DNA of 64,000 nucleotides from Planctomycetota bacterium (GTDB lineage: Bacteria > Planctomycetota > UBA8742 > UBA2392), in the NCBI GenBank assembly GCA_025993795.1, contig JAMQHL010000049.1:1-64000 (forward strand). The letters are read 5' to 3'. Positions 1 through 8,779 of the stretch are shown piece by piece. Every line of letters begins with the position of its first letter. The first letter of the stretch is position 1. Below the pieces are notes generated by a model. That model did no database searches, had not been told where the DNA came from, and saw nothing but the letters and a program-made list of their open reading frames with translations. Both the position numbers and the translations under genes were made by a program.

Positions 1-1
1 G

Positions 2-61
2 CACCCGGTGGGCTTCCTGCTGCTGGCGCTGCGTACACGGCGCTCAGTTAACACGGCGTAG
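2..61 (+). CDS. 3' end of a surface protein with hydrophobic/Arg C-terminal tail (partial)
   Basis: The first bases read in frame as HPVGFLLLALRTRRSVNTA and then a TAG stop. A short leucine-rich stretch followed by RTRR close to the C-terminus is the layout of the tag seen on three complete secreted proteins further along this window. A GC-rich hairpin follows. Only 19 codons are visible, so the Cys-Ser that precedes the helix in the other proteins cannot be seen and the product is unknown. Confidence 0.45.
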   Translation, partial: HPVGFLLLALRTRRSVNTA

Positions 62-75
62 CCTGCCACCTAATC

Positions 76-116
76 GCGGGCCGGGGGTTTGCCCGGGCCC
101 CGCTTCATTTTCAGCG
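76..116 (+). terminator. putative rho-independent terminator
   Basis: A GC-rich imperfect inverted repeat (GCGGG..CC..GGG against CCCGGGCCCCGC, 76-103) is followed by TTCATTTT. It lies between the end of the partial plus-strand gene and the stop of the minus-strand regulator, where a terminator for convergent genes is expected. The stem has bulges and the T-run is interrupted. Confidence 0.45.
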
Positions 117-117
117 A

Positions 118-3100
118 CTACTCGACGGGCACATAGCGACTTGCCCTTCCCCTGCCCTCGCGGCGCGCACTGCCTTGCCCGGCAAGAGCTGACAGGGCCT
201 GCGATGCCGTGGTGCGCGAGACGCCCAGCCGCTGCATCAGCGCCCGCGGCGTCAACTCACCCTGCTTGCGCAGAATACCCAGTGCCAGCTTTTGCGTCAG
301 GTTCAGGTTGTCATCGCCGGCGATGTTCACTGCGTCGGCTGCACTTCGGCTTGGCTCGAGATCCGCAGGCTCAATCACATTGCCGGCAGACAGTATCGCG
401 GCGCGTGTGATCGCGCCCTTGAGTTCACGCACGTTGCCTGGCCATGCCTGCCCGGAAATATGCTGCTCTGCGCGACTTGACAGCCGCAACGGCCTGCCAA
501 GCTGGGCCGCAAGCTGCCGCACTACATGCCGCGCAATCAAGACGGCGTCGTTGGCGCGCTCGCGCAGCGGCGGCACACGCAACGGCAAGCCCGCAAGGCG
601 CTGTGCCAAATCCTGGCGCAGGACACCCCGCGCCACCAGCTGGTCCAGCGTCTCGGTGCTGGTGACAACAAGGCGCGCGCGAAAATCGCGCTCATTCGTG
701 CCGCCCACCGGCAGAAAACGCCGCGACTGAAGCACACGCAGCAGCATCGACTGGATCTGGGGCGACAACTCGGCAATGCCGTCGATTTGAAGGCACCCCT
801 CGCTCGCGGCTTCCAGCAGCCCGATGTGGTCAGCGGTTGCGCCCGTGAACGCCCCCACCACATGCCCGAACAGTTCACTGGCCGCTGTCTCCGGTCGAAG
901 CGTCGCGCAATCCAGGACCGTCAGCGGTCGCGCCGCGCGCTGCGACATCGCGTGCAGCGCCCGCGCTGCAAGGTCTTTCCCCGCGCCCTGTTCACCCGTG
1001 ACCACCACGGGCAACTCCAGGTCAGCGTAGCGACGCAAGTCGTCATACAGTCGCCGGCTCGCGGCACTGTCGCCCAGCGGCTCTCCTGCGCCCTCCAGAG
1101 GCTCGCCGGATTCGGGACTGCCCAACTCAGTCCGCAGTCTCCCTCCGTGTTCGGCCAGCATGGCCGCAACCGCGTCAGCCGCATTGCCGACCGCGACGTC
1201 CAGTGTGTCGCGCGAACCGCCGGATGCTCGCAAGCGCAGCGACAACGCGTGGTCTACGCGACGCGTTGCCTCAAAGTCCCATTCGTTAATGCGCGACGTG
1301 CTCCAGACCGGCGACGTCCTTCGAAGAATTGCCAACTCGCAGGCTTGGCTGCCCGCCTCGGCCCGCGAAAGATCGGCCAGCGCCTGCAACCGTTGCATCG
1401 GCGAGTGCGCCGTTGACGCCAGCGTCCAGGCCGCGCGGGAAATTGCCTTGCGCAAAGCTGCCGACACTTCCCGGTCGCCGCGCGCCGCACCCGTAATCAG
1501 CAGTTCGTCAAGCCTGCGCGCGAACGCCCGCATTCCAGCCAACGCCGAGTCGTCAGCCAGTGCGGAAGTCCGCGCTGCCACACTCCCGACATTGGCCTCA
1601 AGGGGCACAGCCAGAATGGCGCCGTCGGCGATCTCGCCCCCGAGCATCGCCTGGTCCCGTGCCGAGGCCAGCACGGAATCGACCTTGCCACGCGAAGACA
1701 CCCAGCCCGCAACCCGAATCGCCAGCGCTTCGACATCCAACGCGGTCATGAGCGCACTGGCCACGGACTCGCAGACGGCGCCCTCATCGACCTGCCCGTG
1801 AAGCGGCACAGTCAGCCCGGCAAGTGCGCTGAGCACTCGCGGCTGGTGCGGCGCCGGCGGCGCGATACGCTGCGGCAGCTCGCGATCCAGCCAGGCGTGG
1901 AGCACGGCAATACCAGCAGGCAGGTGCCGGCGCGCGGCATCAGCCAGCGGTGCGGCTTCGCGCAGTCCGCGACGGCGTGCAACGACCGCCGCGACGGCAA
2001 GCACCAGGCCTTTCCACATGGGGGGCGCCGCTATGTCGTCGATGTCATCGCGCAGTCGAGCCAGGTCGATTCCTGACGCCAGCGCATCCAGCATCAGCAA
2101 TACCGCCGAGGGGAACGCACGCTGTGGCCCAATTAGCGCGCGCAGTTGTTGCAGCCCGTCCGCGCCAGGAGCTTTGCCCTGCAGCAGGTCGGCAACCAGA
2201 GCCAGCGCGACAAAGGTTGCGCCGCGTGTCGTTGCGCCAATCGCTTTCAGCAATTCCGCCGACTGTCTGAGTCTTTGCGCCGCTGCTGCCAGGCGGCCGG
2301 CGAGCAGCAGGATCACGCCCCATTCGCCCAGCTTCACAGACAGGCTGCGCGATCGCCAGGGCTCACCCATGACGCGCAGCTTGCCGCGTCGCCACGCGCG
2401 CTTCATGCCCTGCCAGTCGCCCGCCAGAGCCCGCGCCAGCGCCATGTGCCTGGCCCAGCTTACCGCCACGCCGGGGGCCACTTCGGGCGCGGCAATGCTC
2501 TCCATGCGCGCGTCAATCTGCCGCGACAGCGCAAGGTTGCCGCTGTAAACCGAATTCTCCGATAGCTGATGCAGCACGACCACATATCCGCGCCGGTTAT
2601 GCGGTGGCGCGTGGGCAAGCACCTGCTCAAGCTCGACGCTGCCGACCGTGCCCGGCTCGCGCATGCGCGCCCGAAACAGAAAGTCATTCACTACCGCCGT
2701 GCAGACGTGGTCCTCACAGCACCCGTACTCGCGCTGCAAGCCCCGCAGGCGCTCAATCACAGGCGCGAACTCGCGGCGTGAGAGCGTCACCTGCGCCCAC
2801 GCCATCGCATTCAGCGACTCAATCTGCGCTTCCATGCGCACACGCCGGAACCATGGCGCCCGGGGGCTTATCTGGGCGCGAGCGTCCTGGAGAATCGACA
2901 TCGCATCCTGCGGGTTCAGACGCACGAACCGGCTGTGCGCATTCAGGTATGTTGCCCGCACTCGTGACAGAAAATGCGCATCGCGGGCCAGGTTCGCTGG
3001 CAGCCTCTTCAGCAGTTCGTCGGCAGCGTCAGAGTCATCCTGATGCATGCTGGCAGCCGCCTCAATCAGCGTCTGCTCGCGCAGTAACCGCGGCAACCTG

Positions 3101-4851
3101 TCTGCTTGCGCCAACGCCTGATCGAGCATGGGCTGACATGCGGTAGCGCCTCGCAGCGTGCGCTCGACACGGGCAAGCACAGCCAGCAGCACTGATTTCA
3201 GCTCGCCACCATAGCCCCGCAACCAGAGGCGCAGCAGACGTCGCCGACGCTGCGCGGGCCACAGTGCCATGCCAAGCTCGGCGGCATCCAGCAGCGCATC
3301 CAGAGAAGGCGGGCCTGCACTTCGCCGCGACGCCGCCAGTGCGTGCGCCTCATACAGTTCCAGTACAAGCGCCAGCTCGCGCGCACTCATCAAGCGACGG
3401 ACAAGTTCTTCGCCGCTCTCAGCCCATTCGGCAAGTTCGCCTGCCCGCAGCCTCAGGCTGAGTGACCACGCTTCGCGCCGCAAGGCGTCTGCATCGGGCG
3501 CAAAGTGGGGACGCGCCGCCAGCCACAACATCTCGGCGCGGCGCGCCGCAAGCGACTCGGCCGCGACGGCGCTTCCTGCGGAAGCGCGCACGACTTCACC
3601 GTCGCGATCGGCAAGCCCGATACCCTCAAGAACCGACATACCCCGCGAAAGATCCTTGGACGCGTCCACCTCAGCTGCGTTCAAGCCGCGCCGGGACAGC
3701 GACAACAGCCCCGCCAGACGCGCAGCCGCCGGGTGTGCCACAGCAGGACCCATACGCGGCCGGGTCAGCTCGCGCCATGCGTTGCGCCAGTCGCGATTCA
3801 GCGCAAGGCCCGCTGGCGTAACCTCTGCCCCCGCGCGCTCAATCAGCGCCAGTATCAGCCGGCGCGCCTGGCTGGGCGGTTTGGACAAGTGGGGCGCCAG
3901 CGATTCGATCACGTCTTCAGCGGCCAGGCCCAGCGGCTTCAGCCACGCCAGCACGTCGGCTGGCGTGGGCAAAGGCAACGCACACAGACTTGCCAGCGCC
4001 CCCAGCTCGCGCTCGGCATCGCGGTCTGACGCCACCACGATTGCAACTGTGGGTTGCGTGCTCAGGTTCTCCAGCCGCTTGGCGCAAGCATCTGCGGGCA
4101 GCGGCCCGAGAACGCGCACGCCTTCGCCTGAGCCGGGCAGTCGCGAGTCGCCGCCCCGCAGTCCGCGGCGCGCGCAATCTGCAATCAGCAGCCACCGCAG
4201 CGCGTCGGCCTGGTCCGCGTCCGTCAGCGCTATCGCCTGCGGCACGGACGTTGCCTTCGCCGTGTCGACCGCACCTTGCACGAAAGCCGAAACAGCATCC
4301 ACGTTGGGAAGTGGCATCAACGCGTTGCGCATCAGCAGCGGTGCGCTGCTTTCACCGCCAAGCGCACGGGCAGCGACGCGCAGTAGTCCTGAACTTGACC
4401 CAGATAGTGTCGCCCGCCGGTTCAACATCGCCGCCGCCGCGAAAACCAACGCCTGTGACGCCGACTTTTCATCGCCTGAGGGCGGCAGGCGCAACAACGT
4501 CACACCGTCTGCATAGGCAAGATAGTCCTGCAGGTCAATGTCGGCTGCTGCGTGCCCCGCGCAGAACATGCGCCACACCAGAAGCGCCAGCGCCGGATGC
4601 CGCGTGGCCCGCTGCGGGGCACGATCAAGCTGCACACCACGCCCGTGCGATTGCAGCAGGAATTGCCCTTCGACAGCGCTGAGCACACCGACCGCCGGCT
4701 CAAACAAGCTGGGTGCGCGCACCGCAAGTTCCGCCTGTCGACCGGAAAAAGGCACAACGCGCAGAACTTCGCCGCGCGAACGGAACAACCACCCCCCTTC
4801 GCGCTGGCGCGCGCGATAATTCATAAGGAAGGAAGGCACCGATGCGGGCAT
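118..4851 (-). CDS. giant sigma-54-activator-like regulator with degraded catalytic motifs
   Basis: The 1577-aa protein has the layout of kinase/TPR/GAF/sigma54 regulators. The C-terminal AAA+ module (about residues 1260-1500) has a GAFTGA sigma-54 contact loop at 1333-1338 and an AWPGNVREL motif. Its Walker A (GEQGAGKD, 1286-1293) has Asp where Ser/Thr is expected. Its Walker B reads LQID-G (D1357, G1358), lacking the catalytic Glu. A MarR-like winged helix (LTPRALMQRLGVSRTTASQ) ends the protein instead of a Fis helix. The middle is helical and TPR-like; a GAF-like segment lies around 1080-1180. Near residues 105-125 the stretch DIDLQDYLAYADGVTLLRL resembles a kinase catalytic loop with HRD and DFG lost. 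ATP hydrolysis is doubtful; DNA and sigma-54 binding are plausible. The AAA+/GAFTGA assignment is firm, the pseudokinase reading tentative. Confidence 0.8.
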   Translation of the reverse strand: MPASVPSFLMNYRARQREGGWLFRSRGEVLRVVPFSGRQAELAVRAPSLFEPAVGVLSAVEGQFLLQSHGRGVQLDRAPQRATRHPALALLVWRMFCAGHAAADIDLQDYLAYADGVTLLRLPPSGDEKSASQALVFAAAAMLNRRATLSGSSSGLLRVAARALGGESSAPLLMRNALMPLPNVDAVSAFVQGAVDTAKATSVPQAIALTDADQADALRWLLIADCARRGLRGGDSRLPGSGEGVRVLGPLPADACAKRLENLSTQPTVAIVVASDRDAERELGALASLCALPLPTPADVLAWLKPLGLAAEDVIESLAPHLSKPPSQARRLILALIERAGAEVTPAGLALNRDWRNAWRELTRPRMGPAVAHPAAARLAGLLSLSRRGLNAAEVDASKDLSRGMSVLEGIGLADRDGEVVRASAGSAVAAESLAARRAEMLWLAARPHFAPDADALRREAWSLSLRLRAGELAEWAESGEELVRRLMSARELALVLELYEAHALAASRRSAGPPSLDALLDAAELGMALWPAQRRRRLLRLWLRGYGGELKSVLLAVLARVERTLRGATACQPMLDQALAQADRLPRLLREQTLIEAAASMHQDDSDAADELLKRLPANLARDAHFLSRVRATYLNAHSRFVRLNPQDAMSILQDARAQISPRAPWFRRVRMEAQIESLNAMAWAQVTLSRREFAPVIERLRGLQREYGCCEDHVCTAVVNDFLFRARMREPGTVGSVELEQVLAHAPPHNRRGYVVVLHQLSENSVYSGNLALSRQIDARMESIAAPEVAPGVAVSWARHMALARALAGDWQGMKRAWRRGKLRVMGEPWRSRSLSVKLGEWGVILLLAGRLAAAAQRLRQSAELLKAIGATTRGATFVALALVADLLQGKAPGADGLQQLRALIGPQRAFPSAVLLMLDALASGIDLARLRDDIDDIAAPPMWKGLVLAVAAVVARRRGLREAAPLADAARRHLPAGIAVLHAWLDRELPQRIAPPAPHQPRVLSALAGLTVPLHGQVDEGAVCESVASALMTALDVEALAIRVAGWVSSRGKVDSVLASARDQAMLGGEIADGAILAVPLEANVGSVAARTSALADDSALAGMRAFARRLDELLITGAARGDREVSAALRKAISRAAWTLASTAHSPMQRLQALADLSRAEAGSQACELAILRRTSPVWSTSRINEWDFEATRRVDHALSLRLRASGGSRDTLDVAVGNAADAVAAMLAEHGGRLRTELGSPESGEPLEGAGEPLGDSAASRRLYDDLRRYADLELPVVVTGEQGAGKDLAARALHAMSQRAARPLTVLDCATLRPETAASELFGHVVGAFTGATADHIGLLEAASEGCLQIDGIAELSPQIQSMLLRVLQSRRFLPVGGTNERDFRARLVVTSTETLDQLVARGVLRQDLAQRLAGLPLRVPPLRERANDAVLIARHVVRQLAAQLGRPLRLSSRAEQHISGQAWPGNVRELKGAITRAAILSAGNVIEPADLEPSRSAADAVNIAGDDNLNLTQKLALGILRKQGELTPRALMQRLGVSRTTASQALSALAGQGSARREGRGRASRYVPVE

Positions 4852-4874
4852 ATGGCATTGGCCAACTGGTTGCC

Positions 4875-4924
4875 TGAACAGAACTGTAATTGTTCAGATT
4901 ATGAACGATTGTAGCGAACGTTCA
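4875..4924. promoter_or_regulatory. cluster of GTTCA/TGAAC half-sites in a divergent intergenic region
   Basis: The 244-bp gap between the divergent regulator (start 4851) and the esterase lipoprotein (start 5096) holds TGAAC at 4875, GTTCA at 4892, TGAAC at 4902, and the palindrome GAACGTTC at 4916-4923 that ends in GTTCA at 4920. Pairs form inverted repeats such as GTTCA-5-TGAAC (4892-4906). This looks like a multi-site operator. The binding protein is unknown; the neighbouring regulator is the obvious candidate. No convincing -12/-24 sigma-54 promoter was seen. Confidence 0.45.
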
Positions 4925-5095
4925 GACGATCCCAAGTGGAATCGATAACTCGTAACTCTCTATGTCCATGAGCTTTACGCCATGCTGCACGGCCGCAGTC
5001 GTTAACTGGCACACCTTCGGCATACAGGTTTGCCACGCTGGCCGTGCGAGCACGCTGAGCCGGCAAAACTACGGTCCTCTGGCAGGGAGATCGCA

Positions 5096-7411
5096 ATGCG
5101 GAAGTTCGGAGTCATGGCACTCATCACTTTGGCGGCACTCGTGGGTGGTTGCGCAGACGGCAGCGGGGGTGGCTCTTCCGTCGTCAGTGTGCCCGGCGCT
5201 GGCAACGCCCAGCCGACGCTGACGGTCAGCGGCATGAGCGGCGCGGCGCCGAACTATTCGCTTTCGGTGCAGCAAGGCAACGCGCTGCCGGGAGTAATCA
5301 ACGTAGACGGGTTCGACGCCAACGCGGGCAATGTGCTTACACTGAATGTGACGTTCAACCCCATCGCAAGCAGCGGCTATGCCGACGTTCCGACACAGCT
5401 AGCCCTTTCGCCCGCGCCCATCGGAAACCCGAAGGTTTCCGTGGGCACCGCAACCGCACCGGCTGGCGCGAACGTGTCGATCTCGCCCAACGGCGCGCTG
5501 CCGACAGTCGGCAGCATCGTGTTCGACGTTTCCGTAACCGACGGCGTTGGTGGAGTTGCAACCGCCACAATCACCATCAACGTCAGCTCAACGCCGGTGA
5601 TCAATCCACCCGCGATCGCGCGACCGGCTGGACCTGTCACGGTAAGCGGCAATCACCCGACGTACTCTGCCACGTTACAGGTCGGCCAGGCGCTTACCTT
5701 CAGTGCCACCGCCAGCGACCCGGACGGCAACAACGTCACGCTGACCGGCAATCGCACCGGCGGTTCACTGACCGCCGCACAGGCGGGGTTCACGACAACG
5801 TTCCCGGCCAGTGTCAACGGGCCTGCGCCGCGCACGTTGAGTCTCGCGGGAACCGCAGCGGCGGCGGGCACAATCACGATCACGTTCAGTGTCACCGACG
5901 GCGCCGGCGGAAGCGACAGCGCCACACTGCTGATCACCATTCAGGCGCCGACCGGCGGCGGTGGCTCGGTCCCGACCAATGGCACGGGCGGCACCACCGG
6001 GACTGTAAACGACACCTACCAGGGCCGGGGCTACAGGCTGTTCGTGCCCACCAGCTACTCGGCGAGCACGCCGACACCGCTGGTAATCGCGCTGCATGGC
6101 TACGGTGACACGCACACGAACTATCACAGCATTCTCGCCGCGTACGGATGGACGGCAGCGGCAAGCAGCAACAACTTCATCCTGATGACACCGCAGACCA
6201 TGAACGTGAACCGGCCCAGCTTCCTGCACCTGACGGCGCAGGGCGGCCTGGATTCGCAGGGCACCGCTGGTGAAATTACCGGGCTGATCAACGCCGCCTA
6301 CTACGGCGTCGGTGCCGACTACAACATCGAAACGACCAAGATCTACGTCATCGGCTTCAGCGAAGGTGGCGTGGTCACCGACATCGCCGCATACTGGAAC
6401 AGCGCGCAGATCAAAGCCGTTGCGCCTTACGCCGGCGCCGCGACAGGCAAGACGTTTCCGATCACGCGCAACATCCCCGTCTATCCGATCTGCGGCACGC
6501 AGGACAGCGGGTACAGCGGCTCACAAGCCATCTACAGCGAATGGACAGCCGCCGGCCACGCGACCAACTACGCATGGGTCAGCGGTGTCGGGCATACGTT
6601 CAGCAGTCTTTGCACCCAGGGGCCGTCGCCCTCAAGTGTGTACCAGTGGTTGGCAACGGCCCAGTCCAACCCGGTACAGTCAGGTTATCAGAGCGGCGGC
6701 GGCACCCCCGGTGGCAGCAACCCCTCCGGCGGCACAGGCGGCACATACCCCGGCAACCAGCAGCGAGTGGTGGCTGTGAGCGGCTTGGGCAACCAGACTT
6801 ACTACCTGTACATTCCCGCCAGCTACAACCCGTCAACGGCGATGCCCTTGCTGTTCGGATTCCATGGCGCAGGCGGCGCAGGTACAGCGCCGGCGGCGGC
6901 ACAGCAGGTACGCAGCGACTGGGCCACGTTGGCCGCCGCAAACGGGTTTATCGTGGTGACCCAGGCCGCAACCGGCAGCGGTGGCGGCTGGCTTGCCGGC
7001 AACGACACGACCATCCTGAACGCGATCATCAATGACGTGTTCGCGGCCTACAACATAGAACAGAACCGCGTGTACGGATGGGGCTTCAGCGCTGGTGCCC
7101 ACTACCTGCACGCGATTGCGCTGGGCAACAGCAATTTCTTTGCGGCCTACGGTATCAGCGCCGGAACGTTGCAGGCCTTGGCCGGTACGGGCGCCCCGGC
7201 GGCGGCGGCGCGCAAGATTCCGGTCAGTCTGTACGTGGGCTCCAGCGACACGTTGCAGCCGTACGTGAGCCAGGACCGCACGACGTTCACCAACGCCGGT
7301 TGGGTCTTGAACACGAATCTCTGGTACACCGAGTTCAGCGGCGGCCACACGTACAACGGCACGCACCTGAGCGCGATCTGGGGGCACATCGGTTCCCACA
7401 CCCTGCCCTAG
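5096..7411 (+). CDS. lipoprotein with two tandem PHB-depolymerase/feruloyl-esterase-like domains
   Basis: The 771-aa protein starts at the ATG at 5096, preceded by AGGGAG. The signal peptide ends in a lipobox LVGGC with Cys19. Residues about 40-290 are two Ig/cadherin-like beta-sandwich repeats, each ending in the pattern VTDGxGG. Two alpha/beta-hydrolase domains follow. The first (about 300-520) has an LHGYGD oxyanion region and nucleophile GFSEG (Ser422). The second (about 545-771) has FHGAGG and GFSAG (Ser665). A Gly/Thr/Ser linker separates them. The fold matches LpqC/polyhydroxybutyrate-depolymerase and feruloyl-esterase families, so hydrolysis of an extracellular ester polymer at the outer membrane is likely. 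The substrate cannot be told. A terminator follows directly. Confidence 0.85.
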   Translation: MRKFGVMALITLAALVGGCADGSGGGSSVVSVPGAGNAQPTLTVSGMSGAAPNYSLSVQQGNALPGVINVDGFDANAGNVLTLNVTFNPIASSGYADVPTQLALSPAPIGNPKVSVGTATAPAGANVSISPNGALPTVGSIVFDVSVTDGVGGVATATITINVSSTPVINPPAIARPAGPVTVSGNHPTYSATLQVGQALTFSATASDPDGNNVTLTGNRTGGSLTAAQAGFTTTFPASVNGPAPRTLSLAGTAAAAGTITITFSVTDGAGGSDSATLLITIQAPTGGGGSVPTNGTGGTTGTVNDTYQGRGYRLFVPTSYSASTPTPLVIALHGYGDTHTNYHSILAAYGWTAAASSNNFILMTPQTMNVNRPSFLHLTAQGGLDSQGTAGEITGLINAAYYGVGADYNIETTKIYVIGFSEGGVVTDIAAYWNSAQIKAVAPYAGAATGKTFPITRNIPVYPICGTQDSGYSGSQAIYSEWTAAGHATNYAWVSGVGHTFSSLCTQGPSPSSVYQWLATAQSNPVQSGYQSGGGTPGGSNPSGGTGGTYPGNQQRVVAVSGLGNQTYYLYIPASYNPSTAMPLLFGFHGAGGAGTAPAAAQQVRSDWATLAAANGFIVVTQAATGSGGGWLAGNDTTILNAIINDVFAAYNIEQNRVYGWGFSAGAHYLHAIALGNSNFFAAYGISAGTLQALAGTGAPAAAARKIPVSLYVGSSDTLQPYVSQDRTTFTNAGWVLNTNLWYTEFSGGHTYNGTHLSAIWGHIGSHTLP

Positions 7412-7433
7412 ACCCTGTGGGGACAAGTGTGCC

Positions 7434-7467
7434 AAACGCCCGCAGCCCCACGCTGCGGGCGTTTGAA
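7434..7467 (+). terminator. rho-independent terminator after the esterase lipoprotein
   Basis: A perfect 13-bp stem (AAACGCCCGCAGC, 7434-7446, against GCTGCGGGCGTTT, 7452-7464) with a 5-nt loop begins 22 bases after the stop codon. The T-run is only TTT within the stem plus a weak AATT downstream. Confidence 0.7.
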
Positions 7468-7721
7468 TTGGGTGATGGAAGCAGGCTGCGAACACGGCGA
7501 CTATGCGTCAGGCAGCGGCTCGCTCGCCACGACAACCACGCTGGGGAATGGCTGCGCGACCAGTTACCCCCTATCTCAAGCATCGTCCCGTCGCCCTCTA
7601 CTCCCACATCGAGCCCGCACTGTTAAGCGGGATGGATCGACGGCCTTTGTGAGGCTTCTCGCGGCCGGGGCTCAATGCCACCACAGCCCACGATGGGACG
7701 CAATCCCGGTCAAAGCCATTG
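7468..7721. other. intergenic stretch without recognised gene
   Basis: About 250 bases between the esterase terminator and the tRNA terminator. I see no open frame with a start and ribosome-binding site, no tRNA-like fold and no repeat. It may be residual spacer. Confidence 0.5.
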
Positions 7722-7751
7722 AAAACGGCCCCGGAAGCTGGTTCCAGGGCC
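7722..7751 (-). terminator. terminator of the tRNA transcript
   Basis: On the minus strand GGCCCTGGAA and TTCCGGGGCC form a 10-bp stem with one mismatch around a 5-nt loop, followed by GTTTTC. It sits ten bases beyond the CCA end of tRNA-Cys and fits the end of a tRNA-Glu/tRNA-Cys transcript. Confidence 0.65.
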
Positions 7752-7760
7752 GATGATTCG

Positions 7761-7835
7761 TGGAGGTGGCGGCGGGAGTCGAACCCGCGTGTGACGGTTT
7801 TGCAAACCGTTGCCTAACCACTTGGCTACGCCACC
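7761..7835 (-). tRNA. tRNA-Cys (GCA)
   Basis: On the minus strand the acceptor arm GGTGGCG pairs fully with CGCCACC. The anticodon loop contains TTGCAAA with anticodon GCA. The T arm is CGGGTTCGACTCCCG. The discriminator base is T (U73), the identity base for cysteine tRNA, and CCA is encoded. The D arm is GCCAAGTGGTTAGGC. Confidence 0.95.
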
Positions 7836-7844
7836 GGCTGATCC

Positions 7845-7870
7845 GGCGGCGGCGCTGTTGCGCCGCCGCC
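7845..7870. other. perfect 11-bp hairpin between the two tRNA genes
   Basis: GGCGGCGGCGC and GCGCCGCCGCC flank a 4-base TGTT loop in the 41-base spacer between tRNA-Glu and tRNA-Cys. No U-tract follows on the minus strand, so it is more likely a processing or spacer structure than a terminator. Confidence 0.5.
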
Positions 7871-7876
7871 TTTGTC

Positions 7877-7951
7877 TGGTGACCCCTACGGGATTCGAAC
7901 CCGTATCGCTGCCTTGAAAGGGCAGTATCCTAACCATTAGATGAAGGGGCC
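7877..7951 (-). tRNA. tRNA-Glu (TTC)
   Basis: On the minus strand the acceptor arm GGCCCCT pairs with AGGGGTC (one G-T wobble). The anticodon loop CTTTCAA carries TTC. The T arm is ACGGGTTCGAATCCCGT. CCA is encoded and the discriminator is A. It lies upstream of tRNA-Cys in the same direction. Confidence 0.95.
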
Positions 7952-8017
7952 CTGTTTTCAAACCCGCGCCGCGCGCACTTTTGCCGCGCTGCGAGAGGCG
8001 CAATCAATACAACACGC

Positions 8018-8731
8018 TCAGCCGTCCTTCAACCCCGGGTCAGCCAGCTCAAACGCCGGCTCGTCCCCCTTCTCAACGCGTGCGAGATTCACGCGCAGCA
8101 TTTCGGACTTCGGCCGCCGCGCCAGCGCCCTCTGCAGCACCTTGCGGGCCGCGTTGTGATGCCCCGCGCGAAACAGCGCCAGCGTCAGCGCAATCGTCGC
8201 CGAGAGGTCATTCGGGTGCTTCGCCACCAGTTTGCGCAATGCCTCAGCCGCGCTCTCGTTTAAGCCGCGCGCCAACTGCAGCACGCCGATTGCGCGCAGT
8301 GCGGGCGGAAAGTCGCCGCAGCGACGGTACAGCACCAGCGCGTCGCGCTCTCGCCCCATGCCCTCATTCGCTACGCCCAGCGCGAACAACACCGGCTGAG
8401 GTGCCATGCGGTACTCAAGGAATCGGGAAAGCTCGAGAAGGCTCACTTGTGCGGTCTCCTGGTCGTCGCGCTTCAAGGCCAGCGCCGCGTCACGCCATAG
8501 GCGGCGCATGCGCCGCCTGCGTGCAAACCAGAACACAAGAAACGCGCCTTCAAATATCGCGAGCAGCACGGCACCAACCAGCACGGCGGTCGCGCGCGGG
8601 CTGCCGGGTTCCGAGCTCCACCATGCTGTACCGGCAAACGCCAGCATGTACCCCACGCCGCCCGCAACAAGCCCGTGGGCAAGGTGCAGAACGCCGGGCA
8701 GCCAGATGGGCGGTTTCGGCAGGGGTTTCAC
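8018..8731 (-). CDS. two-helix membrane protein with TPR-like domain
   Basis: The 237-aa protein starts at GTG. Two hydrophobic segments lie near residues 12-35 and 49-70, the second followed by a strongly basic stretch (RRRRMRR) suggesting a cytoplasmic C-terminus. Residues about 85-225 form helical repeats with TPR spacing (ALVLYRRCGDFPPALRAIGV, ALRKLVAKHPNDLSATIAL, KVLQRALARRPKSEMLRVN). No enzymatic motif is visible. It lies 48 bases downstream of, and in the same direction as, the zinc-ribbon gene, so the two may be co-transcribed. A scaffold role is inferred only from the repeats. Confidence 0.7.
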   Translation of the reverse strand: MKPLPKPPIWLPGVLHLAHGLVAGGVGYMLAFAGTAWWSSEPGSPRATAVLVGAVLLAIFEGAFLVFWFARRRRMRRLWRDAALALKRDDQETAQVSLLELSRFLEYRMAPQPVLFALGVANEGMGRERDALVLYRRCGDFPPALRAIGVLQLARGLNESAAEALRKLVAKHPNDLSATIALTLALFRAGHHNAARKVLQRALARRPKSEMLRVNLARVEKGDEPAFELADPGLKDG

Positions 8732-8779
8732 AGCACCTCACGCGGGGGAAACTTGTTAACGGGTTCATGGGCCTGGCGT

